64,000 bases of DNA. It comes from Enhygromyxa salina. Lineage in GTDB: Bacteria; Myxococcota_A; Polyangia; Nannocystales; Nannocystaceae. Below, piece after piece: positions 50,668 to 58,975 of the stretch. Both the position numbers and the translations under genes were made by a program. The first letter of the stretch is position 1. Every line of letters begins with the position of its first letter. Below the pieces are notes generated by a model that saw only the letters and a program-made list of their open reading frames with translations, had not been told where the DNA came from and did not search any database. The stretch lies in NCBI RefSeq assembly GCF_002994635.1, contig NZ_PVNL01000118.1, forward strand, positions 62,001 through 126,000, given 5' to 3'.

Positions 50668-50896
50668 GAGGCGAGGATAGCAGTGGTTGACGCGGCCTGC
50701 ACGGTTGGCACTGGCGCGGCCATGCAGCGCCCCACGAGTTCAGCGTGGCGAACGCCTACCCCGTGGCGCGCACCTCCGTACCACCGGCGCTAAAACCGGC
50801 GATCCACGCGCGCGCCTAGTTGAGACCAGCCGAGATCCTGTTCGTGCCGGAGACAGCTCGACGGGCTCGACACGCGCTGGCGAAATTTGGCAAGCC

Positions 50897-51432
50897 TCAA
50901 TCGCGCTCTTCAGGGCTGTTGCCGACGACGTTGCCCTTGCGAGTGACGTGAATCGTTTCCTCGCTGGCGCGTACGCAACCAACCTCGAGGAGACGCGCGA
51001 CGGCCTCGTCAACGGCCCGCTCGGAGCCGAACTCCTTCGCATGGCGTCGGCGCAGCTCGGCGCGAGAGGCCTGCCCTGCGTGCAGGATCAGCTGACCGAG
51101 CAGGTGGCCATCGCGACACTTGATCTCGGCGTTGGTGAAGACGTCGATGGCGAGACCCTGAGCGTGGGCATCCGCGGTGAACTCGGCGAGCCGATGGCCT
51201 CAAACAAGAGACGGTGGCTTCGGGTCAGGCGCGGCTCGAGCTCGAGCTGACGGCCGCGCCACTCGAGGTGAATCGTCGAAATTTGGTCGAACAGCCGCGC
51301 GGGGTCGTGCGTCTCGCGCAGTCGCTCCACCTCATCGGCCGCGAGCTCGGCAAGCAGCGCCACGGTCTCTGGCTCGAGTCGGTGGACGCTGACCGGTGGG
51401 TGGTCCGGATCAGCCTTGGCGATCAGCTTCAT
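50897..51432 (-). pseudogene. Hypothetical gene with a frameshift
   Basis: Two protein-like frames join near 51195-51200. The first starts at 51432 (MKLIAKADPDHPPVSVHRLE) and includes RLFDQISTIHLEWRGRQLEL and LTRSHRLLFEA. The second, one frame over, reads LAEFTADAHAQGLAIDVFTN, IKCRDGHLLGQLILHAGQAS, RAELRRRHAKEFGSERAVDE and ends at a TGA at 50897. The repeated HRL element at the joint suggests a small deletion. The second half ends like a winged helix (AVARLLEVGCVRASEETIHV). The family was not recognised. The stretch 50668-50896 holds nothing else I can support. Confidence 0.55.
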
Positions 51433-51485
51433 GATCAGCGCGCCTTCAACCCCCGAGCGAGGCCGAGCTCATCGCGCTGGGCTCA

Positions 51486-51719
51486 TTGATCGACGAGCGC
51501 TCGATCCACTACAGCATTGAGCACTGCATCACGACCGAGGGCAAGGTCGAGCGGGTCACCGCCCGCGGTCGTAGCTCGCAACGCGCGGTCATCGACGCCG
51601 TCGCCGAGCAGGTGCCCAAGTGGCGATTCAAGCCGCTGATGATCGACGGTCGGCCGACGCCGTGGTGCCCGAGCACGCGCGTCGACGTCGAGTTTCGCTG
51701 GCGCGCCAGGCCCGGGTGA
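51486..51719 (+). CDS. TonB C-terminal-like fragment
   Basis: A 77-residue frame reading CITTEGKVERVTARGRSSQR, a helix AVIDAVAEQVPKWRFKPLMI, DGRPTPWCPSTRVDVEFRWR and a stop. This is the pattern of TonB C-terminal domains, which contact outer-membrane receptors (GKV-V, helix, W-F-P, DG-P, V-V-F). The N-terminal membrane anchor and proline-rich part are missing and the frame just upstream is not protein-like, so it is probably a truncated gene. Confidence 0.5.
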   Translation: MIDERSIHYSIEHCITTEGKVERVTARGRSSQRAVIDAVAEQVPKWRFKPLMIDGRPTPWCPSTRVDVEFRWRARPG

Positions 51720-51820
51720 CGCGTGCCGACCGGTTCTACAGGACGAAGCGCTCGCTGGGCTCCGTGACGCTCCGTGACGCTGCACCGCGCCGCGGGCCCC
51801 AGCGACTCCTCCGCAGAGCT

Positions 51821-52639
51821 CTACCCCCCGATCTGCGGTCGGACCTCGAGCCCGCCGCGGGCCTCGATCTCCCCCCGCAGCCGCGCAATCTCCTCGCTCA
51901 TCCGCTCATACACCGCATCCGCGAGCCGCTCGGGATCATGCTGAAATTCCGCCGGCTCAATCGGCTCGAGCACCCGCAGCACCGGATAGATCTTCCGCTC
52001 CAGCGTGAACACCCAGCTCGCGCGGGGCAGCGTCTCGTGGGTCCCAACCATGATCACAGGCAACACAGGCGTGTTCGACTCACACGCGAGCACGAACGCG
52101 CCGCGCTTGAACGGGCGCATCTGCGGGGTGGTCGAGCGGGTCCCCTCGGGGAACATGGCGATCGTGTTGCCACGCTCGAGCTGCCGTCGGCACTTGGCCA
52201 TCATCCGCTCGCGGCTGCGCTTGTCGCCGCGCTTGATCCCGACATAGCCGGCCATCGCCATCATCCAGCCCAAGAACGGCAGCGCGAACAGGCCGCGCTT
52301 GGCGACCCACCGGAACTGCTTGCGCAGCGAGAACATGGTGAGGATGTCGCCGCTCGACTGGTGATTGCAGACCAGCACATAGGCCTGATCGTCGCGCATG
52401 CGGTGGGCCTGCTCGACGACGATCGTCCAAAATGGCGACACGGCGTGCAGATGGTTGGCCCAGGTGTAGGCGTACCAGTGCGAGAACCGACGGCGGCGAT
52501 CAAACGGGGTGATCAGCAGCCAGGGGATCACGACGGCAAACCAGAACACCGTGAGGCTGGCGACCAGGTAGAACCAAAACCACACCGAGAACAGCTTGAC
52601 GCGACGCGAGGGTGCAGGCGGCTGTGGCTGGGCGCCCAT
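51821..52639 (-). CDS. 1-acyl-sn-glycerol-3-phosphate acyltransferase (PlsC-like)
   Basis: A 272-residue membrane-bound acyltransferase. One or two N-terminal hydrophobic helices (WFWFYLVASLTVFWFAVVIP) precede the catalytic motifs: the NHxxxxD box in VLVCNHQSSGDILTMFSLRK, AGYVGIKRG, FPEGTRS, and PVLPVIMVGTHETLP. This enzyme adds an acyl chain to lysophosphatidate or a similar acceptor in phospholipid synthesis. The protein ends with an unusual helical tail rich in Glu and Arg (PERLADAVYERMSEEIARLR). A decayed copy of the 3' end lies 3 kb away at 48721-48844. Confidence 0.9.
   Translation of the reverse strand: MGAQPQPPAPSRRVKLFSVWFWFYLVASLTVFWFAVVIPWLLITPFDRRRRFSHWYAYTWANHLHAVSPFWTIVVEQAHRMRDDQAYVLVCNHQSSGDILTMFSLRKQFRWVAKRGLFALPFLGWMMAMAGYVGIKRGDKRSRERMMAKCRRQLERGNTIAMFPEGTRSTTPQMRPFKRGAFVLACESNTPVLPVIMVGTHETLPRASWVFTLERKIYPVLRVLEPIEPAEFQHDPERLADAVYERMSEEIARLRGEIEARGGLEVRPQIGG
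51835..51960. repeat. Repeat D, copy 2 (inside PlsC-like gene)
   Basis: The apparent source copy: the end of the acyltransferase gene that is found in degraded form at 48721-48844. Confidence 0.8.
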
Positions 52640-52653
52640 CGGGTAGGTTGAGC

Positions 52654-53607
52654 TCAGCCCGCGTAGCGATCGGTGGCGTCGACCAGCGCCGAGACAATCC
52701 CTGGCTCGAACGCCGAGTGCCCGGCGTCTGGCACGATCGTCAGCTCCGAGGCCGGCAAGCGCTGATGCAGCTGCCAGGCGTTGCGGACCGGGCAGATCAC
52801 GTCATAGCGACCATGCACAATGGACGTGGGGATGTGCGCAATGCGATCGCAGGCATCGAGCAGCTGGCGGTCGTGCTGCAAGAACCCACCGTTCACAAAA
52901 TAGTGACACTCGATGCGCGCAAACGGCAGCGTGAACCCGGGGTCCTCGCAGTGCGCCTCGACCTCTGGGTCGGGCAACAAGGTCGCAACCCGACACTCGT
53001 ACAAGCTCCAGGCGGTCGCGCAGCGCGAGCGCTCGGTCGGATCGTCGCCGGTCAGGCGCTTGTGATACGCCTGCATGAGATCGCCGCGCTCGGCCTCGGG
53101 GATCGGGGCCAGGAAGTCGGCCCACGCGTCGGGGAACAGAGTCGCGGTGCCACCGCCGTAGAACCACGCCATCTCGGCGTCGGTGAAGGTGAAGATGCCG
53201 CGCAGGACCAGCTCGGTGGTGCGCTGCGGGTGGGTCTGGGCGTAGGCGAGCGCGAGCGTGCTGCCCCAGGAGCCACCGAACACCTGCCACCGATCAATGC
53301 CGACGTGCTCGCGGACCCGCTCGATGTCGTCGACCAGCGCCCAGGTGGTGTTGTCATCGAGCGACGCGTGCGGCCGCGAGCGACCACACCCGCGCTGGTC
53401 GATCAGGATCACGCGGTAGCGCTGGGGATCAAAGAAGCGCCGGTGCTTGGGATCGGTGCCACCGCCGGGACCGCCGTGCAGAAACACGACCGGCTTGCCC
53501 TTGGGGTTGCCGGACTGCTCCCAGTACAGCTCGTGGATCGGTGAGACCCGGAGAAAGCCGCTCTCGTACGGCGTGATCGCAGGATACAAGGAGCGTTGCT
53601 GCGGCAC
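52654..53607 (-). CDS. pip: Prolyl aminopeptidase (proline iminopeptidase)
   Basis: A 317-residue alpha/beta hydrolase from a GTG at 53607 (VPQQRSLYPAITPYESGFLR); codons before that are not conserved-looking. It has GNPKGKPVVFLHGGPGGGTD, the DQRGCGRS strand, nucleophile elbow GGSWGSTLALAYAQ, acid GRYDVICPV, and His in DAGHSAFEPG. AWFYGGGTATLFPDAW is the cap typical of this family. The enzyme cleaves N-terminal proline from peptides in the cytoplasm. A second complete copy of the family lies at 54841-55803. Confidence 0.93.
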   Translation of the reverse strand: MPQQRSLYPAITPYESGFLRVSPIHELYWEQSGNPKGKPVVFLHGGPGGGTDPKHRRFFDPQRYRVILIDQRGCGRSRPHASLDDNTTWALVDDIERVREHVGIDRWQVFGGSWGSTLALAYAQTHPQRTTELVLRGIFTFTDAEMAWFYGGGTATLFPDAWADFLAPIPEAERGDLMQAYHKRLTGDDPTERSRCATAWSLYECRVATLLPDPEVEAHCEDPGFTLPFARIECHYFVNGGFLQHDRQLLDACDRIAHIPTSIVHGRYDVICPVRNAWQLHQRLPASELTIVPDAGHSAFEPGIVSALVDATDRYAG

Positions 53608-54072
53608 CGGCGGAGCTTGGCAGACGCGGGCGGCGACGTCTACCGGCGGCCCCCGGGGACAGCGCGAGTTGGGGCCAAGATCGGTGTTTCTCGCCATGCG
53701 AGGCCTGCGCAGACCCGCTTGGCGGGTACGCCCGCGTGCTCGCGGGGCCCGGGCCGAGCCGAACGCACCCGCGGCGATCTGGGTCAGCGTGCAACAACGG
53801 GGGTGTGGCAGGCCAAATGCGGGAGCGTCGCTCGCCGCTGCCGACAGTCTCGATCAGCGCGATCCGTCGGTGTGGACGCAGTCGAAACCTGACAGCGCGC
53901 TGCATGTGCGACCACCAAAGATCGCGGATGTACCCACGCCTGCGAGGGCAACCATCACGAGTGTGCGACTCGCTCACTGGCGTGGCACCAGCCGACGGGC
54001 CGGCGCGACGGTGCCGCTGCCCGCTCGCAGCGTGTGCGTGTGGCGTCTTGGGTCGCTTCTCCCGGCGAGAAA
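53608..54072. other. Intergenic region, nothing recognised
   Basis: About 465 bases between divergent genes. It should carry the promoters of pip and of the hypothetical gene at 54073. No clear promoter, hairpin or gene remnant was seen. Confidence 0.5.
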
Positions 54073-54816
54073 ATGGCATCGCCGATCACTGGCGCAGGCG
54101 AGCTCGACACGCGCGACGGGTGCTATGTGGAGCACGCAATGATCGACGCAGTGATCGACCGAATCCGAGGGCTCGACCACGATCGCGAGCACCGTGCGCT
54201 GACCGAGCACGTGACCGTGATCAGTCCGATCGCGCTGGAGCTGCTCGCGTACGAGAAGCTCACCTCGCTCGGACACGAAGCGCGGTACATCGCGGGGGTC
54301 CAGCTCCGCGTGGTCCATGAGCTCGCCACCAGCCTGCGAGCGGTCGAGCAGCTGACCCACAGCCCGCGCGTCGCTCCTGGTGTTCGCGTGGCGCTCAGTG
54401 GCCTGCTGCGCAGCCTGTGCAACGAGTCGGACTTGCTGCCCGTGACCGACTCCGAGGCGACGGTGCTGCTCGAGCCGGCCGCGTTGTTTCACGCGTTGCT
54501 GTCGCGCCTGCGTCCATGGCTGCCGCCCACGACCGCCGCGTTCGAACCAGACCTGGTCATCGAGATGTTGCAGCTCGGGATCCCCGACTACCTGCACCCG
54601 CTCCTGCGCCAGCACTTCGAGCAGCTCTGGGACCTGTTTCATCGGCTTCGCCAGCAGTCGTCGCTGGGCCTCAGCCCCGCGTTCGGCCGCCAGCCGCTGA
54701 TCCCCCCGGCCCCGCTGTGGGCGACGCCGCGCTGGGTCACCCCCTGGCTCGACTGCGCCGACTCGTCGACGCGGCTGGCCTCGCACGGCAAGAAGCGGGG
54801 CGAGCTGACCGGCTGA
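54073..54816 (+). CDS. Hypothetical protein
   Basis: A 247-residue protein. The ATG at 54073 is chosen; a later in-frame ATG at 54139 is possible. It is almost all alpha-helical: HVTVISPIALELLAYEKLTS, VQLRVVHELATSLRAVEQLT, VRVALSGLLRSLCNESDLLP, FEPDLVIEMLQLGIPDYLHP, then a helix ending QLWDLFHRLRQ and a Pro/Trp-rich end. No signal peptide and no known motif. It lies between the two prolyl aminopeptidase genes on the opposite strand. Confidence 0.65.
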   Translation: MASPITGAGELDTRDGCYVEHAMIDAVIDRIRGLDHDREHRALTEHVTVISPIALELLAYEKLTSLGHEARYIAGVQLRVVHELATSLRAVEQLTHSPRVAPGVRVALSGLLRSLCNESDLLPVTDSEATVLLEPAALFHALLSRLRPWLPPTTAAFEPDLVIEMLQLGIPDYLHPLLRQHFEQLWDLFHRLRQQSSLGLSPAFGRQPLIPPAPLWATPRWVTPWLDCADSSTRLASHGKKRGELTG

Positions 54817-54840
54817 GGCCGGGGGGGCGCTCACTGGCGC

Positions 54841-55803
54841 TCAGCGCCTGAAGCGATCGGTCGCGCGAATCAGGCGATCGATCGTACCCGGCTCATACGA
54901 CGAGTGCCCGGCGTCCTCGACGATCTCGAGCTGGGCCTCGGGCCACACCTGCGCCAGGTCCCAGGCCGAGACCATGGGGCACACCACGTCATAGCGACCC
55001 TGAACGATCACGCCGGGGATGTGGCGGACCCGATCGATGTCGCGCAGCAGCTGCGCGTCGACCTCGAAGAACCCACGGTTGACGAAGTAGTGGCACTCGA
55101 TCCGGGCAAACGCGAGCGCGAACGCGTCTTCGCTGGCCTGGTCGGTGTACGCCGAGCGCGGCCGCAAGAAGCTGGTGCTCGCCTCCCACACGCTCCATGC
55201 CTTCGCGGCGGTCTGCCGCACGTGTGGATCCGGGCTGGTCAGCCGCCGGTAGTACGCGGCCATCAGGTCGTCGCGCTCGGCCTCGGGGATCGGCGCGAGG
55301 TAGCCCGCCCACGCGTCGGGAAACACCTCGCTGGCGCCGAACTGATAGAACCACAGCAGCTCCTTGCGACGCAGCATGAAGATCCCGCGCAGGACCAGCT
55401 CGGTGACCCGCTCGGGGTGGCGCTGGGCGTAGGCGAGCGCGAGCGTGCTGCCCCACGAGCCGCCGAACACCTGCCAGCGATCGATCCCCAGCAGCTCGCG
55501 CAGCGCCTCCATGTCGGCGACCAGGTGCCAGGTGGTGTTGTCCTCGAGGTTGGCGTGCGGCGTGCTCTGGCCGCAGCCGCGCTGATCGAACAGCACGATC
55601 CGATAGGCCGCCGGATCGAAGAAGCGACGCTGGGTCGGAGACGTGCCGCCCCCGGGCCCGCCGTGGACAAACACGACGGGCTTGCCGTTCGGGTTGCCCG
55701 ACACCTCCCAGTAGACCTCGTGCGTGTGCGAGACCCGCAGGTGGCCGCTCGCGTGCGGCTGAATGTCGGGGTAGAGCTCCCGCCGGCCTGGCTGGGGGAT
55801 CAT
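54841..55803 (-). CDS. pip: Prolyl aminopeptidase (second copy)
   Basis: A 320-residue paralogue of 52654-53607 with the same motifs: GNPNGKPVVFVHGGPGGGTS, DQRGCGQS, GGSWGSTLALAYAQRHPERV, GRYDVVCPM and DAGHSSYEPG. Differences are concentrated in the cap (LLWFYQFGASEVFPDAWAGY and RSAYTDQASEDAFALAFARI), so substrate range may differ. The ATG overlaps the upstream VOC gene by four bases (ATGA), whereas the first copy has no such partner. The high similarity in order and length suggests a local duplication with divergence. Confidence 0.93.
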   Translation of the reverse strand: MIPQPGRRELYPDIQPHASGHLRVSHTHEVYWEVSGNPNGKPVVFVHGGPGGGTSPTQRRFFDPAAYRIVLFDQRGCGQSTPHANLEDNTTWHLVADMEALRELLGIDRWQVFGGSWGSTLALAYAQRHPERVTELVLRGIFMLRRKELLWFYQFGASEVFPDAWAGYLAPIPEAERDDLMAAYYRRLTSPDPHVRQTAAKAWSVWEASTSFLRPRSAYTDQASEDAFALAFARIECHYFVNRGFFEVDAQLLRDIDRVRHIPGVIVQGRYDVVCPMVSAWDLAQVWPEAQLEIVEDAGHSSYEPGTIDRLIRATDRFRR

Positions 55804-56279
55804 GTGCGCTCGCTCCCCCCAAGACCCAGCAGCTCGGCCGGCGCCTGGACCAGCTCGATCAGCACGCCCTCGCCCGCGCGCGGGTGCTCGTCGTCGGGCT
55901 TGGGGTGGATGAAGCAGACATCGTGGCCGGCCGCGCCCTTGCGGATCCCGCCGGGGGTGAAGCGGACGCCCTGGGCCGTCAAGTACGCGACCGCGGCGGC
56001 GAGATTGTCGACCCACAGCCCGATGTGGTTGAGCGCGGGCTCGTGGACCTTGGGCCGGCGCTCTGGATCGAGCGGCTGCATGAGATCGAGCTCGACGGCG
56101 CCTGGACCCGCGCCGAGCCGCAGGATGTCCTCGTCCACGTTCTCCGCCTCGGCCCGGTAGCTGCCCAGCTGCGGGACCCCGAGCAGGTCGACCCACAGCG
56201 CGCGCAGGGCCGACTTGTCGCGGCCGCCGATCGCCACTTGTTGGAGGCCGAGCACACGAAACGGGCGAGGGTCTGGCAT
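55800..56279 (-). CDS. VOC (glyoxalase-like) family protein
   Basis: A 159-residue protein starting MPDPRPFRVLGLQQVAIGGR. The two babbab units of the vicinal-oxygen-chelate fold are visible: SALRALWVDLLGVPQLGSYR with VDEDILRLGAGPGAVELDLM, and ALNHIGLWVDNLAAAVAYLT with HDVCFIHPKP and GEGVLIELVQ. H in LNHIGLWV and E in LIELVQ fit metal ligands; the first-half ligands are less clear. Lactoylglutathione-lyase-like or methylmalonyl-CoA-epimerase-like activity is possible. It is coupled to prolyl aminopeptidase by an ATGA overlap. Confidence 0.85.
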   Translation of the reverse strand: MPDPRPFRVLGLQQVAIGGRDKSALRALWVDLLGVPQLGSYRAEAENVDEDILRLGAGPGAVELDLMQPLDPERRPKVHEPALNHIGLWVDNLAAAVAYLTAQGVRFTPGGIRKGAAGHDVCFIHPKPDDEHPRAGEGVLIELVQAPAELLGLGGSERT

Positions 56280-56417
56280 CGCGGCGGAGCATAGCGCGGA
56301 GCCGAACCACCCGCAGTCGTCAGGAGAAGATGGCTGTGAGGGTCAGGCGGCACTCGTCGGCCCGCGAGCATGGCAACCAATGACAGCGAGCTGCCTGACC
56401 ACGCCGCGCCACCCGGC

Positions 56418-57032
56418 TCAGTTGTGCATGCGCGGCTGATCGCGCGGGGCCGCTTCGAGGACCGTGGCCTCGTGGGCGGCGAGCTCGGCCAGGCGCTGCT
56501 GAAGCGCGGCCTCCTCGATCTCGACGCAGCCCCGCGCCAGCTCGACGTAAGTCGCGTGGTGCCGGGCCTCGCTGACCAACAAACCATCGTAGAGCTCAAA
56601 CAGCTCGTGCATGTCGTGCCCCGGCGCCTCGGCCCCGCGCTCCGCCAGCGCCCCCGCGATCAGCTGCATCCGCTCGCAGCTGCGGGCCTCGATCAGCGAG
56701 CAGCACAGCAGGATGTCGAGCAAGCGGTCGGGCTCGTGCTTGCGGCTCGCGGCCATCAACCGGGCGGCATAGGGGCTGGGCTCTTGCCGGACGAACTCAC
56801 CGCCGCGGCGGCGGATCAGCCCGACGACCAGCTCGAAGTGCTCGAGCTCCTCGCGCGCGAGCGCCGACATCGGCATCATCAGCTGGGGGCACCCCGGGTA
56901 GCGAAAGATCATGCTCAGCGCGGTCGAGGCCGCCTTCTTCTCGCAGTGGGCATGATCCAGAAGGATCGCGTCCATGTGCTCGAGGGCCCAGTGACCCCAA
57001 CCCTCGTCGGTTCCGGCCGCCAGGTGCAGCAT
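56418..57032 (-). CDS. miaE: tRNA-(ms2i6A37) hydroxylase MiaE
   Basis: A 204-residue ferritin-like diiron enzyme. The metal ligands are visible in order: DHAHCEKKAASTALSM, ALAREELEHFELVVGL, SLIEARSCERMQLIAGALAE and VSEARHHATYVELARG. These match MiaE, which hydroxylates the isopentenyl group of modified adenosine 37 in tRNA. Length is normal. The gene is divergent from a lipoprotein gene, with 29 bases between the two starts. Confidence 0.92.
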   Translation of the reverse strand: MLHLAAGTDEGWGHWALEHMDAILLDHAHCEKKAASTALSMIFRYPGCPQLMMPMSALAREELEHFELVVGLIRRRGGEFVRQEPSPYAARLMAASRKHEPDRLLDILLCCSLIEARSCERMQLIAGALAERGAEAPGHDMHELFELYDGLLVSEARHHATYVELARGCVEIEEAALQQRLAELAAHEATVLEAAPRDQPRMHN

Positions 57033-57061
57033 CGGCGCGAGTGTACTTGTATGCTGCGCGC

Positions 57062-58021
57062 GTGTCCGCGAAGCGAAGCCACCGACCGACCCGCGCCTGC
57101 GTGGTGTGGCTCGCGCTCGCGCCTGCCGCCTGTGTGAGCGCGGGTGACCAGGGCGTGCGGGGCCGCTACCAGCACGCCGAGCCCGAGGCCGCTCCCGCTC
57201 CCGCTCCCCTGCTGCTCTCGGCTCACGTGAGTCGGTTCGGCGTCGAGCCGGTCGTGGCTGAGGCCGCGCCTCCCGCCGAAGTCGACACGACCGACGAAGC
57301 CGACGGGGCCGACACGACGCCCACCGTCCGCGTCAGCGGACCGCCGCGCATGCTCGAGGGCAGCGAGATCAGCGAAGATCGAATCGTGCTGGTGTTCGGC
57401 GCGCAGCTGGATCCGCTGACGATCGATCCCCGCAACTTCGCGATCCTGCGCGGCGACGGCCACCGCGTACGACCGACCCGAGCGTTCTTGGCCCCGGCCG
57501 ACGAGGGCGACGAGAACCGCAGCCTCACCCTGACCGGCAATTTTGGCGGCCCCGAGACCCCGCCCGTCGCGATCCACGTGATCGGCGAGCTCTACAGCGA
57601 AGCTGGCGCGCCGCTCTCGGGCCTCGACGCCGAGATCACGGGCCCGTCCGAGCCCGATCGCGCGGTCGCGGCCGAGTCCCTCGAGCCCAGCCCCTCGCGC
57701 TGTCCGGCGGCCCGCCAGGTGATCCGCACGTACTGGACCGACACCCTGACCGAGGTCGGCGACAGCGACCTCGCGCAGGTCGAGCTGTACCTCGCCGACG
57801 GCCGCGTGATCACCCCGAGCGGGTTCGACGATCAAGCCCAGCGAGTCGGCGACGACGCCGGGGGTCCCGCGGTCGGTCGGGCCGACGACAACGTGCTGGA
57901 TCTGTGCGTCGACGCCGACCAAGCCGTGGTTCGCGTCCGCTTCGCCGCCGGCCTGTTCGCCGACCCCAACGCAGTCCCGACCGCGGCCGCCGACCTCGCC
58001 CTGGTGCCACCCGCGGGCTGA
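57062..58021 (+). CDS. Hypothetical lipoprotein with Ig-like repeat
   Basis: A 319-residue exported protein from the GTG at 57062 (VSAKRSHRPTRACVVWLALA then PAAC with the lipid Cys at 24). A Pro/Ala/Glu-rich linker follows. The domain near 85-180 has PTVRVSGPPRMLEGSEISED, IVLVFGAQLDPLTIDPRNFA and VAIHVIGELYSEAGAPL, which looks like a bacterial Ig or cadherin-like sandwich. The second half has two Cys (SRCPAARQVIR and DLCVDADQ) that may pair. Function unknown. The two-component system starts 21 bases after it and may be co-transcribed. Confidence 0.7.
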   Translation: MSAKRSHRPTRACVVWLALAPAACVSAGDQGVRGRYQHAEPEAAPAPAPLLLSAHVSRFGVEPVVAEAAPPAEVDTTDEADGADTTPTVRVSGPPRMLEGSEISEDRIVLVFGAQLDPLTIDPRNFAILRGDGHRVRPTRAFLAPADEGDENRSLTLTGNFGGPETPPVAIHVIGELYSEAGAPLSGLDAEITGPSEPDRAVAAESLEPSPSRCPAARQVIRTYWTDTLTEVGDSDLAQVELYLADGRVITPSGFDDQAQRVGDDAGGPAVGRADDNVLDLCVDADQAVVRVRFAAGLFADPNAVPTAAADLALVPPAG

Positions 58022-58042
58022 TCCACCGCCCGCTTCCTCCTC

Positions 58043-58975
58043 ATGGTCACGCCCAAGCGCCGCTCGATCTCGCTGCCGATCACCCTGTCGGCGGTCGCCG
58101 TGATCCTCACCATCACGCTGTTGCTGGTGTGGATCCTGGTCATCGTCAAGAACATGGAGCTGCTGCAGGCGACCTTCGTCGGCAACGTCGGGCTGCTGGT
58201 CGGTGGCATCGTCTCGTTCCTGGCGATCATCTCGGTGCTCGTCATGTTCACCGTGTTCCTGGTCCGCGAGATCAGCGAGGGCCGCCGCCAGACCAGCTTC
58301 ATCGACTCGGTCACGCACGAGCTCAAGACCCCGCTGGCCTCGCTCAAGCTGGCCGCCGAGACCCTGGCACGGCCCGAGCTCGAGGCCGATCGCCGCGAGC
58401 AGCTGCGCGTCATGATGCTGCAGGATGTGTCGCGGCTGGTGAACCTGGTCGACGGAATCCTCGACGCCAGCCGCCTGGTTGGTGGACGCGAGGCCGGCGA
58501 CTTCGGCGAGGTCGTGGTCGCCGATCTCATCGAGCAAGTCGCGGCCGAGAACATTCGCCGCCACTACCTGGGCGCCGACATCTTCGAGTTCGAGCTCGAC
58601 GAAGACATGGTCCTGTTCGTCGATCCAACGGCGCTGCGCACGATCGTCTCCAACCTGATCGACAACGCGATCAAGTACTCGGACGGCCCCCCCAAGATCC
58701 GCGTGCAAACCACCCGCCCGGATGACCGCCACGTTCAGCTGGTCGTCAGCGACAACGGAATCGGCATCGCCAAGGGCGACCTCAAGCGCATCTTTCAGCG
58801 CTTCTACCGAGTGCCCGAGGAGGCGGTGCGCTCGCGCCACGGGACCGGGCTGGGCCTGTTCGTGGTCGCGGCGCTGGTCAAGGGGCTCGGCGGACGGATC
58901 GAGGCGCTCTCGGCTGGCCCGGGCCTAGGGACGGCGATCCGCGTGCAGTTGCCCCAGCGCAAACCGCTCAAATGA
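58043..58975 (+). CDS. Sensor histidine kinase
   Basis: A 310-residue HPK1-type kinase. Two membrane helices (about 11-36 and 49-74) enclose only a short loop of a dozen residues, so the periplasmic sensor part is almost absent and the signal is probably sensed in the membrane. The H-box is SFIDSVTHELKTPLASLKLA (H92), with X-region, N-box NLIDNAIKYSDGP, G1 DNGIGI, and G2 HGTGLGLFVVAALVKGLGGR. It overlaps the response regulator by four bases (ATGA). Homodimeric, inner membrane. Confidence 0.95.
   Translation: MVTPKRRSISLPITLSAVAVILTITLLLVWILVIVKNMELLQATFVGNVGLLVGGIVSFLAIISVLVMFTVFLVREISEGRRQTSFIDSVTHELKTPLASLKLAAETLARPELEADRREQLRVMMLQDVSRLVNLVDGILDASRLVGGREAGDFGEVVVADLIEQVAAENIRRHYLGADIFEFELDEDMVLFVDPTALRTIVSNLIDNAIKYSDGPPKIRVQTTRPDDRHVQLVVSDNGIGIAKGDLKRIFQRFYRVPEEAVRSRHGTGLGLFVVAALVKGLGGRIEALSAGPGLGTAIRVQLPQRKPLK

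Noticed and set aside
56915..58840. A 641-codon minus-strand frame across the lipoprotein and histidine kinase genes
   Set aside because: Shadow frame; the plus strand carries the kinase H, N and G boxes.
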